Shown piece by piece: positions 35,062 to 44,020 of a stretch of 64,000 bases of DNA. The translations under genes were made by a program, and so were the position numbers. This DNA comes from JANXQZ01 sp038225555 (lineage in GTDB: Bacteria > Acidobacteriota > Terriglobia > Bryobacterales > Bryobacteraceae): assembly GCA_038225555.1 (NCBI GenBank), contig JBBRRB010000020.1, positions 33,377 to 97,376 of the forward strand, given 5' to 3'. The notes under the pieces are model-generated. The model worked only from the letters and a program-made list of their open reading frames with translations. It was not told the origin of the DNA and made no database searches. Within the stretch, counting starts at the first letter, position 1. The number at the start of each line of letters is the position of its first letter.

Positions 35062-35907
35062 CTATAAATCTTTTACCCAACCCTCGAAACGTCCGATGCA
35101 GGTGGCCCAACGATAGGACGCCTTCTCCCGGTCGCCTCGGAGAAACGCGATGGCGGAAGCGGCGAGAGGGCGAGCCACGTGGTAGGCCACCTCGTGCGGC
35201 CCAAACCGATGCTTCTTTAACCATCGTCCCATGCCGCGCCCGTACGCCCGAGCCTTGGAGTTGCTGCCCGCGCTGAAATCCCAGGGCGGATGATTCACTT
35301 TCACTTCAGGCCGATAGTGGACCACCAGACCCGCTTCCAAAGCCTGCAGCAGATAATCGGTTTCTTCTCCCGATCCCCAGGGAGTGCCAGCGCCAACGCC
35401 TAAGGTTTCATCGAAACGGTTTCCAGCCACTCGGTTGCGCCGCAGGAACATGCTGAACGAGATGCCCCGGCTCCACGCATTCCCGCGCGTGATTCTGCCG
35501 GCTGTACGCCCCCACGCCCCGGCTGTGCTGCTGCCGGTTATGCCGTCCCATTCGGGATGCGCCCTCAGCAGGCGCGCCACCGTCGCGAGCAGGTCCGGAT
35601 CGTACCAGCAATCGTCGTCGGGAAACGCGAGGACTTCTCCCGTTGCGTGCTCGAGCCCTTTGTTGCGTGCTTTGGATAGCCCTCGGTCGGACGTGAGATG
35701 CGTGTATCCAAAGCAACCCTGAAAATTCGCGAGAATGTTCGCGACTCGTGCGTCCGTGTTTTGGTCGACGATGATGACTTCGAAGGTTCGATGGGTTTGG
35801 CGGCGCAGCGAATCGAACAGCCTGGAAAGGTCAGCGTCGCTTCGATCCACTGTCGCCAGGATAAGCGAAAACTTTAGCGTAGGGGTCTTCGCATGCATGT
35901 TAACCAT
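35062..35907 (-). CDS. GT2-family glycosyltransferase (EPS-2)
   Basis: 281 residues. GT-A fold: FSLILATVDRSDADLSRLFD near the N-terminus, VIIVDQNTD, then the metal-binding FPDDDCWYD with D97-D99. Typical of GT2 enzymes that add one sugar of a repeat unit. The ATG at 35907 lies 8 bases inside the preceding GT4 gene, so translation is coupled. Confidence 0.9.
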   Translation of the reverse strand: MVNMHAKTPTLKFSLILATVDRSDADLSRLFDSLRRQTHRTFEVIIVDQNTDARVANILANFQGCFGYTHLTSDRGLSKARNKGLEHATGEVLAFPDDDCWYDPDLLATVARLLRAHPEWDGITGSSTAGAWGRTAGRITRGNAWSRGISFSMFLRRNRVAGNRFDETLGVGAGTPWGSGEETDYLLQALEAGLVVHYRPEVKVNHPPWDFSAGSNSKARAYGRGMGRWLKKHRFGPHEVAYHVARPLAASAIAFLRGDREKASYRWATCIGRFEGWVKDL

Positions 35908-37033
35908 CTACCGACGGGCCTAGTACCGCGAACCGCCCTCGTATCTGTGTGGGATGAATTGTCTGGTACACGGCAACCGTCTTGCGGAGCATGGCGCGAA
36001 CGGTAAACTCTGCTTCATAGCGCGCCCTGCCCGCGACGCCCAAGCTCGCCCGTAGGGTTGGATGAGCAATCAGTTGCTTCAAGCGAGAGCGAAACTCAAC
36101 GATCGATCCAGCGGGCACGAGAAAGCCGGTCCTGCCATCGACGATGGCTTCGGCCACTCCGCCGACATTCGACGCGACCACCGGCAGACCTGCGCGCATG
36201 CCTTCCAGGATTGTCAGCGGGAACCCTTCCCAATTGCTTGGCAGAGCGAAAATATGAGCCGAGGCCAACAGGTGCTCGATGTTCCGGCGCACACCCAGGA
36301 AGTCGACTCGATCCCGAATTCCAAGTTGGACGGCAAGCTCCTCATGTGCCGATCGCGTTGGGCCGTCGCCGATGAATACCACTCTGAACGGCTCTTCGAT
36401 CCCTTGCACGGCGCGCAGCAAATCCGCTTGCGCTTTCTGGGGTGCGAAGCGCGCGATCATCACGATCGTGGGAACTCCACGGCCAGCGGGCAAGGCGCGG
36501 TGAGTAGTATCGGGTATGCCGTTGTGAATCGTGATCAGTTTCTCGGCCGGAGCGATGCAGTTCTTCAGAGCGAGTTGGCGATTTGCTTCCGAGACGTTGA
36601 TGATCGCTCCGGACCAGCGAGCCGCGAGTTTCTCAAGCGGAATTCCGATCGCCTTCCACTTCCAAGCGGTGCCTTCCGCAAAGCACCAGGTGTGAGCCGT
36701 GAAGACGCATGGGACGCCATTGATCCTGGCAGCAGCGCGGCCAAGCACCCCGGCTTTTGAGGTGTGCGCGTGAACCAGATCCGGCTTCACTTTTGCGATC
36801 AAGCGGCTCAAGGCAAGCAAGGCCCGAATGTCGTCATATGGTGAAATCGGCATCACGAGATGTCGAATCAGGTGGACGGGAACGCCTAGGGTGCGGGCGC
36901 TCTCCACCAAGTAGCCATCTTCACCCGTGGCGAGTTCCAGATCATATTCCTGTTTCAGTCCGGCGAGCAGGTCGACGACGTGCCTCTGCCCGCCCCCCAG
37001 TTCGCCGCGCGTAATTATTAGCAGTAGCTTCAT
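35900..37033 (-). CDS. GT4-family glycosyltransferase (EPS-2)
   Basis: 377 residues. GT-B fold; GELGGGQRHVVDLLAGL at the N-terminus and EGFPLTILE (EX7E) near 285, followed by GMRAGLPVVASNVGG and EAIVDGRTGFLVPAG. Strong GT4 pattern. Middle gene of EPS-2; ATG 6 bases after the stop of the next upstream GT4. Transfers a sugar from a nucleotide-sugar donor with retention; specificity unknown. Confidence 0.92.
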   Translation of the reverse strand: MKLLLIITRGELGGGQRHVVDLLAGLKQEYDLELATGEDGYLVESARTLGVPVHLIRHLVMPISPYDDIRALLALSRLIAKVKPDLVHAHTSKAGVLGRAAARINGVPCVFTAHTWCFAEGTAWKWKAIGIPLEKLAARWSGAIINVSEANRQLALKNCIAPAEKLITIHNGIPDTTHRALPAGRGVPTIVMIARFAPQKAQADLLRAVQGIEEPFRVVFIGDGPTRSAHEELAVQLGIRDRVDFLGVRRNIEHLLASAHIFALPSNWEGFPLTILEGMRAGLPVVASNVGGVAEAIVDGRTGFLVPAGSIVEFRSRLKQLIAHPTLRASLGVAGRARYEAEFTVRAMLRKTVAVYQTIHPTQIRGRFAVLGPSVDG

Positions 37034-37039
37034 GTAGTC

Positions 37040-38077
37040 TCAGTGGACCTGTCTCATTAACACTTCACGGGTCAGGCTTGCCGTGCGATCCCAAGTCAGC
37101 TCCCGCGCCCTTGCGAGACCGGCCGCGCTCAGCCCTGTTCTGAGGACCTCGTTGTCGACAATGCGCTCGATGCCTTCGGCGATGGAGTCGACGTCCTCCG
37201 GATCAACCAGCACCGCCGCGTTTCCCACTACCTCTTTTAAGGAGCTTCCGTCGGAGGTGACCACTGGCGTGCCGCATGCCATCGCTTCTAGAGGCGGTAG
37301 TCCGAATCCTTCGTAAAGCGATGGATAAACGAAGGCGAGGGCACCCGAATAGAGCACGGGCAAGTCTTGCTGGTCGATGTAGCCGGTGAACTGAACTCGT
37401 GCGGGAAGGCGGTCGAATTTCACCCCCGCGAAAACCAGCGATGCCCCTTGGGCGCCGGCAATTACCAGCCGCACGTCTTGGGGCAGGTCAGGGAAAATGC
37501 GCTCCCACGCTTTCAATAAGCGTCCGATATTCTTCCTTGGTTCGAGCGAGCCGACGGAGAGCAAATAGCGGGCTCCCGTCAGCCCCAGCTTGGCTAACAG
37601 TTTGGAAAGGTGGTCCTGAGAAGCTGGCTTGAACTGCGAATCCACGCCGTTGGGGATCACCGAGATTTGTTCCGGATCGACGCCGAGCACATTGACCACG
37701 CGCTGTTTGGTAAATTCAGAGACCGCAATGACGTGGCTGACCCGCCTGGCGAGTTTCGGCATCAGCCATTGGTACCAAGCCGAAAACCGGGGATTAAACC
37801 ACTCGGGATGGTCGAGGGGAATCAGGTCGTGAATGGTGCAAACCTGCCGCGTCACGGCAATTGGGCCGGTATTGTTCGGGCTCCAGAGCAGCCGCCCCCT
37901 GCACGCGGTAGGGAGGTAGAGTTGTTCCCACAAGTGTCCTCGAGATCCCTTTAGGCTTTGGCTCGGCCGGATGACTTGCAGGTCGCCGTTCATCCGATTC
38001 GATACCTCGATCGCGTAACGTTGCATTCCGGTTGGACGGTGGGCGAGAAAGCGGGCATTCAGCGCGATCCTAAGCAT
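37040..38077 (-). CDS. GT4-family glycosyltransferase (EPS-2)
   Basis: 345 residues. Landmarks: LLWSPNNTGPIAV, THDLIPL-like TIHDLIPLDHP, HVIAVSEFTKQ, SVGSLEPRKNI and EGFGLPPLE (EX7E) at about 255, then AMACGTPVVTSDGSS. These are typical of mannosyl/rhamnosyltransferase-like GT4 enzymes of the WbaZ type, though donor use is not certain. The start overlaps the Wzy gene by 8 bases. Confidence 0.92.
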   Translation of the reverse strand: MLRIALNARFLAHRPTGMQRYAIEVSNRMNGDLQVIRPSQSLKGSRGHLWEQLYLPTACRGRLLWSPNNTGPIAVTRQVCTIHDLIPLDHPEWFNPRFSAWYQWLMPKLARRVSHVIAVSEFTKQRVVNVLGVDPEQISVIPNGVDSQFKPASQDHLSKLLAKLGLTGARYLLSVGSLEPRKNIGRLLKAWERIFPDLPQDVRLVIAGAQGASLVFAGVKFDRLPARVQFTGYIDQQDLPVLYSGALAFVYPSLYEGFGLPPLEAMACGTPVVTSDGSSLKEVVGNAAVLVDPEDVDSIAEGIERIVDNEVLRTGLSAAGLARARELTWDRTASLTREVLMRQVH

Positions 38078-39440
38078 GGGATCGATCTCCCAGCACGTAC
38101 AATCGATTCATCTTGAGCTCCTGGGCGCGGGCCCGGCTCCTTATGCACACGTAACTGAGGAGCGAAAGAACCACGAAAGCGGGGATTGCCCGTCCCTCCG
38201 CCCAATAAATGATTCGCGGCATTTCCGCTATCCCGATAAAAACGATCGGGTAGACAAAGAGTCCTAAGGGGTGCTTGCGGCAATACAGCCGATAAAGCCA
38301 TCCGCATAGCAGGCCCATAATGAGCCAGTACAGCAGCGCCCCAAATACTCCGTAATCGAGAACGGGCAGCAAGTAGCCATCTCCGTTGTTAAATTCGGGA
38401 TTGGCACCGACGCCCAGGATAGCCATGTACGGGTCGTCTCCATTGCTGAAGGGAAGATCGGGATATATTGCTCCCACAATGTCGGACGTAAGCGGGAACC
38501 GCCACAGAAAATGCGCTGTGAAGAATGGGGCTCCGGTGGGCTCGATCCGCTGCAAGAGGAGCGCGCCGTTGTTGATCGCGGTGATGTAATATCCCAGCAG
38601 ACGAAGACTTACAAATTGAAAAAAGCTTAGCCTGCCCTCCGCGTAGAAATTCAGCCAAGATCGAAAATACTCTGAAGCGGCGAAGACAGCCAGCAGAACG
38701 CCACCCAAGTATGCAGGCGCGGCCAGCACCGCGACACGAAAGAGGCCCACCATTCTGGGAGAATCGAGGACGGTGAGGCGGATCAGCACCACTGCCAGCG
38801 GAACCGCCAATTCGATGACCGCTAGCCGCTCGCTATTCAGAATTGCGCGCGCGACTGCAAGCAGAAAGATGATCGACAACTTGATGCGCACCTGCTTCCA
38901 GCCATGGATTGCGCCGATAATCGCGCCCAAGACCACGCCGATATGACCAAATTGGGTTAAGGTGGTAACCCCGCTGATCGTAACGAGGTATTGCTCCTTC
39001 ATGACATCAAGAGCACCCTTTTGACCGCTTAAGACGGCGAGGATGATCTGCGCGTTCACACCCCGGACCACCGCCGAGCCTGCCCACACAACGTAACCGG
39101 CAACCGTAAGATAAAAACTCCAGGTGAAAACTCGCAGCAGAAACGGCCAGGGCAGCTCCTGGGTCCAGGCGTACCTGTCTTCATTGGCGGCGGTATGCGG
39201 CCGCGTGCTGCCGGCGAAAGCTCCCGCCGCGAAGGTGGTCACGCAAAGCAGGCAGAGATTCATTGTCTGTAGATCGATCCGCTTTGGCGTCCGCCAGTAT
39301 TCGCGATACATCCAGTCGGGGATCAAGTAAGTGGCCGGGATCAGAACGAAGCCCATTAGCGCGACGATCCAGGCCGGATGCAGCCACCAGACCTCCATAT
39401 CCGGCTTTAGCCGATGCTGCAATGGCGCGGGGCCTCTCAC
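38070..39440 (-). CDS. Wzy-like O-antigen/EPS polymerase (EPS-2)
   Basis: 456 residues, about 12 membrane helices. A long periplasmic stretch in the C-terminal half (ADGDDPYMAILG-like; GNGDGYLLPVLDYGVFGALLYWL) resembles O-antigen polymerases of the oligosaccharide repeat unit polymerase group. The GTG at 39440 has a GAGGA site 7 bases upstream; ATG at 39398 is an alternative. Position in a cluster with flippase, Wza and chain-length protein supports the polymerase role. Sequence conservation in this family is low, so the call rests on topology and context. Confidence 0.78.
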   Translation of the reverse strand: MRGPAPLQHRLKPDMEVWWLHPAWIVALMGFVLIPATYLIPDWMYREYWRTPKRIDLQTMNLCLLCVTTFAAGAFAGSTRPHTAANEDRYAWTQELPWPFLLRVFTWSFYLTVAGYVVWAGSAVVRGVNAQIILAVLSGQKGALDVMKEQYLVTISGVTTLTQFGHIGVVLGAIIGAIHGWKQVRIKLSIIFLLAVARAILNSERLAVIELAVPLAVVLIRLTVLDSPRMVGLFRVAVLAAPAYLGGVLLAVFAASEYFRSWLNFYAEGRLSFFQFVSLRLLGYYITAINNGALLLQRIEPTGAPFFTAHFLWRFPLTSDIVGAIYPDLPFSNGDDPYMAILGVGANPEFNNGDGYLLPVLDYGVFGALLYWLIMGLLCGWLYRLYCRKHPLGLFVYPIVFIGIAEMPRIIYWAEGRAIPAFVVLSLLSYVCIRSRARAQELKMNRLYVLGDRSHA

Positions 39441-39512
39441 CTTCGATCCTCATGGCCTATGGACCTTTCTTTAGCCATCTGCAATGATCGTGAATGAGTG
39501 CCGGTAAATTGC

Positions 39513-40901
39513 ATGCTGCGAAGGTGTTTTCGGGGATTCATTCTTCTATTTCTTGCTTCGCTAATAGGAGCCGAGAGTCCGTCGATCGTCAACGTCATCG
39601 ACTTGGGCGCTCGTTCCGACGGCACTGATGCAGTTCAAACCACGGCGGCTTTCCTGAAGGCGTTCGCGAGCAATCCGGCAGGGGAGGTTGTCGTGCCCGC
39701 GGGCAGCTACTTGCTGGATAACAGCAGCGGGGCGATCGTCGTGCATGATTTCAACGGCCAACTCTCCTTCAAAGGGTCGGCGCTGCTGGTTTTCACCGCT
39801 AACACCAAAGGCGGTATGTGGTTCATCGGCGGAACGGGCGCTCGAGTACAGGGTTTGCGCGCAACTTATCAGAGCGCTCCGACTCGGCGGAACAGCCCCG
39901 AAGAGGAAATCAAGTTTAGCGACACGATTGACACGAGCGTGAGCGACATCTCGGTGTCCAACAGCCCTGCGGCGGGCGTGCTTTTTTACAACTGTATTCG
40001 ACCGAAAGTAACCAATGCCGTTATCCGGGACACCTGGGCGGACGGACTGCATTTTGCGAATTGCCAGGATTCGCAGGCTACAAATGTGACCGCGATCAAC
40101 ACTGGAGACGACGGCTTGGCTTTCGTCAACTACGCTGCCGGGCCGAACAATACCGGCGGCGCGGCCTATAACGTCACCGTGCGCGATTCTCAATCGCGCG
40201 GGATAGCCGTAGTGGGGCAATCGAACGTGACAATCAGCAATTTCAGCGTGGACGACACTGCTTCGAGCGGCCTGCTCTGCGCCTATGACTCGGCGTACAA
40301 CACTCGGAAGCCCGCCAACGTGCTGTTCTCCTCTGGAACGGTCTCGAACGCCGGTAAGCCCAACAAACCCATTGGGAATAACTATGGGATCGAATACGAC
40401 GGGCAGGTGAGTTGCTCGTTCTCCGACATCCAAGTGACCGGTTCGGCGGGACGCGGCCTGGCTGGCATGTCGCCCGACGGATCCGTTTCGGTTGCAAACG
40501 TCAGAATTTCGCAAAATCGCGAGGGAGATGCGTTCTCTTTTTTCAAGACCTCGCAGGTGCGGGTGAGCGGCAGCAGCGCGGACACGGCACCTGGATATGG
40601 CTTTTTCTTCGGACAGTGCGGAACGGTCGTCGCCACGGGATTGAGCGCGCGCAACAGCGGTCAATCCGGTTCCCTTCACCGGGCGATTTGGTTTGAAGAC
40701 AATCACTCGATTGCAGCCTCTGGACTCACCGTGCTTGATACTCAGACTCAGCCGACCGGTTTCATTGTGGGCAGCTATGATTCCTCCGATGGATCCCAAT
40801 CGGGAGTGATTAACGGCATCACCTCTGGCATCGATCACGGCTCTTTGTCCATTCAGAATCAATCGCGAAATTTGCGGCTTCAAAATGTCAGCACGCAGTA
40901 G
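39513..40901 (+). CDS. Secreted right-handed beta-helix protein inside EPS-2
   Basis: About 462 residues from the ATG at 39513 (signal peptide MLRRCFRGFILLFLASLIGA); a GTG at 39498 is possible. Starts with the pectin-lyase-fold entry pattern VIDLGARSDGTDAVQTTAAF, then VVVPAGSYLLD, followed by many short coils with Asn ladders (VTNAVIRDTWADGLHFANC, QATNVTAINTGDDGLAF). Similar to GH28-like and tail-spike depolymerases. It lies on the strand opposite to EPS-2, between the polymerase and wza genes. A role in trimming or modifying the EPS-2 polymer is reasonable. Catalytic acid residues are not confidently identified. Confidence 0.8.
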   Translation: MLRRCFRGFILLFLASLIGAESPSIVNVIDLGARSDGTDAVQTTAAFLKAFASNPAGEVVVPAGSYLLDNSSGAIVVHDFNGQLSFKGSALLVFTANTKGGMWFIGGTGARVQGLRATYQSAPTRRNSPEEEIKFSDTIDTSVSDISVSNSPAAGVLFYNCIRPKVTNAVIRDTWADGLHFANCQDSQATNVTAINTGDDGLAFVNYAAGPNNTGGAAYNVTVRDSQSRGIAVVGQSNVTISNFSVDDTASSGLLCAYDSAYNTRKPANVLFSSGTVSNAGKPNKPIGNNYGIEYDGQVSCSFSDIQVTGSAGRGLAGMSPDGSVSVANVRISQNREGDAFSFFKTSQVRVSGSSADTAPGYGFFFGQCGTVVATGLSARNSGQSGSLHRAIWFEDNHSIAASGLTVLDTQTQPTGFIVGSYDSSDGSQSGVINGITSGIDHGSLSIQNQSRNLRLQNVSTQ

Positions 40902-40912
40902 TTGGAAGCGGC

Positions 40913-41566
40913 TCATTTGATTCCGAACAGGATGCTGGTTACAGTCGACGAAGTTACCCGGATATAGGGTTCGATTTTGCTGATGAATGTTCTGGGAACG
41001 ATCAGCATGTCGCCTGCGCGAATCTCGAAATCTTCCCGAACTCCAGACTCTGACATAAGCCGATTTAGGTTAAGCAGCTTGACCTCGGCATTTTCCGCGT
41101 CCATCTTATGCAGCAGGACAACTTGGGTATGTTTCGAACTCTCCTTGAATCCCCCGCTCTGGGCAATCGCTTCCACCACCGACACGGATCCTCGGAGGTC
41201 GAATCTTCCCGGATGAACAACTTCACCGGCTACAACAAAGTAAGGCCTGACGTATTCGCGCAACAGCACTGACACTTCGGGCGCGGCAAGTCGTTCGCCC
41301 GCTTTTTGGGAAATCGTCGCCGATGCGGCTTCCAGGGTCAGACCGGCCACCTTGACGTCTCCGGTTAGCGGGAGCGATACGAACCCGTCGGGTTGAATCG
41401 AGACAGTCGCATTGTATTCGGGAGTATATCTGTACTGAACTTCGATTTTGTCCTCCGGCTGAAGCCGGTAGCGCGCATTCCGATCAGTGAAACCGTCCGG
41501 CTGCGCGGCCAAGCTGCACGCACAAACGCCCAAACACAACGCCACTCTCACCATGAGTCCGCTCAT
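40913..41566 (-). CDS. wza: Wza-type polysaccharide export protein (EPS-2)
   Basis: 217 residues, signal peptide MSGLMVRVALCLGVCACSLAAQ (a Cys near its end could be a lipobox-like site, not clear). One Poly_export domain (LQPEDKIEVQYRYTPEYNA, VSIQPDGFVSLPLTGDV) and one SLBB domain (PYFVVAGEVVHPGRFDLRG), ending with a membrane-proximal segment. Shorter than the EPS-1 protein because it has one SLBB domain fewer. Its start overlaps the kinase-like gene end by 4 bases. Confidence 0.9.
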   Translation of the reverse strand: MSGLMVRVALCLGVCACSLAAQPDGFTDRNARYRLQPEDKIEVQYRYTPEYNATVSIQPDGFVSLPLTGDVKVAGLTLEAASATISQKAGERLAAPEVSVLLREYVRPYFVVAGEVVHPGRFDLRGSVSVVEAIAQSGGFKESSKHTQVVLLHKMDAENAEVKLLNLNRLMSESGVREDFEIRAGDMLIVPRTFISKIEPYIRVTSSTVTSILFGIK

Positions 41567-42198
41567 TGGAAAAGCCTAAAAATAGAACTCGGCACTGGAT
41601 AAGTCCTTTTGTTTAAAACGACACCGGCGAGATTGCCCGATGCTTCGCGAATTAGCGCGCGAGCCCGGTGTATTTCGTCCCTCCGGGTCTCGCCGGCGGC
41701 CACCACCAGGAACACGCCATCGCTCTGGGGAGCGACCAAGATTGCATCCGCCGACTTCGTCAGTGACGGGCAGTCAATCAGAATGAATCCGAAGCTGCGG
41801 GACAATACATCCACGACGTTGCGCTCCAGGTTCTGCCGAGACGCTTGGCTAAGATCGGCATTCTGCACCACGCTCCATACATTTGGAGCCAGCTCCACGG
41901 CGCCCCGCGAGGCTTTACCCATCTGCCGAGAACTGAGACCATCCAAAGTGGACGAATCCGCGATGAGCACCCGTTCCCCGCTCTCGTTCGCTAATTCTTC
42001 AGCGATCAGCCGAACCACGTACGTCACTCCTGCTCGACCCGATGGCGCGGTGAACGCGAACACACCCCCGTGCGGCCCCGTATCGCGCAAATGCGAGATT
42101 ACTTCGATGAGGCGCCGAAGGTAAGGGCGTCCCGTGCCAATTTTCGAAATCTGAGCCGGCGTTCTAGCCGGATATTCGCGCCGAGATAGGCTCTTCAT
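41563..42198 (-). CDS. Degenerate CpsD/Wzc kinase-domain protein (EPS-2)
   Basis: 211 residues from the ATG at 42198 (a TTG at 42258 is less likely). BY-kinase-like P-loop fold, but the Walker A region APSGRAGVT (51-59) lacks the lysine (valine at 58), A' reads LIADSS instead of DxD, and Walker B FILIDCPS (D141) is kept. No C-terminal tyrosine cluster. The family normally autophosphorylates on tyrosines and regulates Wzc-type polymerisation; this copy is probably catalytically dead. It may still bind the chain-length protein encoded upstream as a structural partner. The gene looks intact, so it is unlikely to be simply a pseudogene. Confidence 0.8.
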   Translation of the reverse strand: MKSLSRREYPARTPAQISKIGTGRPYLRRLIEVISHLRDTGPHGGVFAFTAPSGRAGVTYVVRLIAEELANESGERVLIADSSTLDGLSSRQMGKASRGAVELAPNVWSVVQNADLSQASRQNLERNVVDVLSRSFGFILIDCPSLTKSADAILVAPQSDGVFLVVAAGETRRDEIHRARALIREASGNLAGVVLNKRTYPVPSSIFRLFQ

Positions 42199-42241
42199 TG
42201 CTGAACACTCTTCATTGCTGAACACTTCTTCATTGCTGAAT
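42191..42241. repeat. Three tandem 17-bp repeats around a gene junction
   Basis: Two perfect 17-bp units (42191-42207, 42208-42224) and a third imperfect one to about 42241. On the minus strand each carries an ATG in TTCAGCAATGAAGA. As 17 is not a multiple of three, the three ATGs are in different frames; only the last (42198) opens the kinase-like gene, while the first forms an ATGA overlap with the stop of the upstream gene. Confidence 0.85.
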
Positions 42242-43765
42242 CTGCCCTTCCAGTTCAAGCAGGCGGGCCCTCAGGGGCGGGCTTCCCAGGATAGGATTGC
42301 CGTTCAACGGGATCGTCGCCAACACCGGAAGTCCTAGAGCGGTTTCAAGCTCCCAGGGCGTATGGACTACATTGCGCCGATGCCCGAGCGCAAAGCAGAC
42401 GGCAACGACGAGAATCGATGCGAGCAGGAAAGCGGCTGGCAAGCCGGACCCCAGTCTGGATTTCGGGAAGCCAGGTACGCGCGGAGGGTCCACCACGACG
42501 ACGTTCGCGATCTTCTGCTGATCCAACTCCTGGGCGATGCGCGCTTCTTCTCGCTTCTTCGAATAAAGAAGTAAATTCTGTTCGGCCACATTCACTTCTC
42601 GCAGGAGCAGTTGATCGTCTGGCGAGGCGTTCTCGAGTCTGGACAACTCTCCCCGCAAGTCGCCAATCTGTTTAGACAGGGCCACGATGCGGGAGTTTAG
42701 CCCGTTCGCAGTCACTTCGGCCCGGGCTAGCTCTCCTTCCACGATCTGGCGAACCGGGTTTACGTCAGTCGCTTCCTCCGTGGAACTCATGGCTGATGCA
42801 CTGTCCATAGCCTTCCGCGTATCGGCGATCTGCTGGTCAATTTGCTTGATCATGCGGTCGTCCGGCCGAAATTTAGTGAGCAGTTCCGTCCTCTTGTTCT
42901 GCAACTCCGCAATCAGCGTATTCAGGCGCTCCACCGAGTATTGATTGGGAATTTTGCGCATCTGCGTGGTAATCCGCCGACCCATGCTGGACATCTGGTC
43001 GCGCAGCTTTGAGGCGCGAAATGCCGTCTCGCCCTTGAGCGCTTGAGCTTCGCGCAAGCTAGACTCCACTTCGAGGAGCTTTCTCAACGCCAAATCTTTC
43101 TGCTCCGGCAGAAGAACAATTTTGGTTCTGGACTGAAACGCCAGCAAGTTGGCATGCGCTTCCCGCAACTTCTTTTCGTACTCGGCGGCTTGCTTGCTGA
43201 AAAACTCGTACGAGCCAGGAGAACTGTGCAGTTGCAGGTGCATATCCATATAGAATTCGGCCAGCAGTTCCAAAACTTGAGCACAGCGCTTCGGGTCTGA
43301 ATCCGAATACTTAACCTGAATGAGGCTCGACTTCAGAACGGGGCCAATCCGGATCCCTCTCTTCAATTTCCCGACGGCTCGATCCAGGTCCGCCGGACTG
43401 GCTGATTTCGCGAGACCAGACTTAAGAGCCACCATTCGGAAAAGCTCCCGGCTGGAGAGAAGCTGAATCTCTGTTGCAACCTGCGTGTCCGAGGCGCCCA
43501 GATCGGATTTCTCCCCACCCTCGGGGCCAAGCGCAACATCCACTCGCTTATCCTTTACGAGGATGGTCATGTCAGACTCATACATCCGAGGCGTGAGAAA
43601 GACATAAGCAATCGCCGCGATGACGACTGCAGACCAAAGCAACATAATCTTCCACTTTTGACGGAAAAGAGTATCGAGGATCTCGCGCCCCGATAGTCTC
43701 TGACCCACCTCGGCATCCAGTAGCGCCGGGGGTCCCCCATCCGCTCGCATTAGTTCGTTATTCAA
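42230..43765 (-). CDS. GumC/Wzz-type chain-length determinant without kinase domain (EPS-2)
   Basis: 511 residues. Membrane helix near 37-57, Wzz domain (TPRMYESDMTILVKDK), long coiled-coil middle region with DRMIKQIDQQIADTRKAMD, GNVR-like VNPVRQIV, and a second helix near 445-465. It ends after EGQIQQ and has no P-loop. It is the first gene of EPS-2. Chain-length control and coupling of Wzy to Wza are expected; the kinase function is delegated to the separate, degenerate downstream gene. This split form is the usual Gram-positive layout but here in a Gram-negative type system. Confidence 0.88.
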   Translation of the reverse strand: MNNELMRADGGPPALLDAEVGQRLSGREILDTLFRQKWKIMLLWSAVVIAAIAYVFLTPRMYESDMTILVKDKRVDVALGPEGGEKSDLGASDTQVATEIQLLSSRELFRMVALKSGLAKSASPADLDRAVGKLKRGIRIGPVLKSSLIQVKYSDSDPKRCAQVLELLAEFYMDMHLQLHSSPGSYEFFSKQAAEYEKKLREAHANLLAFQSRTKIVLLPEQKDLALRKLLEVESSLREAQALKGETAFRASKLRDQMSSMGRRITTQMRKIPNQYSVERLNTLIAELQNKRTELLTKFRPDDRMIKQIDQQIADTRKAMDSASAMSSTEEATDVNPVRQIVEGELARAEVTANGLNSRIVALSKQIGDLRGELSRLENASPDDQLLLREVNVAEQNLLLYSKKREEARIAQELDQQKIANVVVVDPPRVPGFPKSRLGSGLPAAFLLASILVVAVCFALGHRRNVVHTPWELETALGLPVLATIPLNGNPILGSPPLRARLLELEGQIQQ

Positions 43766-43891
43766 GTGCCCTCTTCACCTTTGGTGACTGTTCTCCGGCG
43801 TTGCAATTCAGCAATCGACACAATTCGCAAATAACTTGAACGGATCGGTTGTAAAAATTCAGGAGCGCGAAGCGAGCGGAATCTTAGGCCC

Positions 43892-43917
43892 CAGACTAGC
43901 TGATAAGAACTAGTCTG
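43892..43917. promoter_or_regulatory. 8-bp inverted repeat upstream of EPS-2
   Basis: CAGACTAG (43892-43899) and CTAGTCTG (43910-43917) with a 10-base spacer, 127 bases upstream of the first EPS-2 gene. It could be an operator or a leader hairpin. The intergenic stretch 43766-44020 holds no gene. Confidence 0.35.
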
Positions 43918-44020
43918 CTGACAGTGTGGCCGTCGGAATCGGACTGTGCAATATTCCGTTCAACCCAGTACTGGCGAGAGAGTATAAGTACGTTGGTACT
44001 TTGTGGCGGAACTGCTTTGA

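Noticed and set aside
39561..40916. 451-codon minus-strand frame antisense to the beta-helix gene
   Set aside because: Shadow frame; Arg/His-rich, no signal peptide or family pattern, while the plus frame has both.
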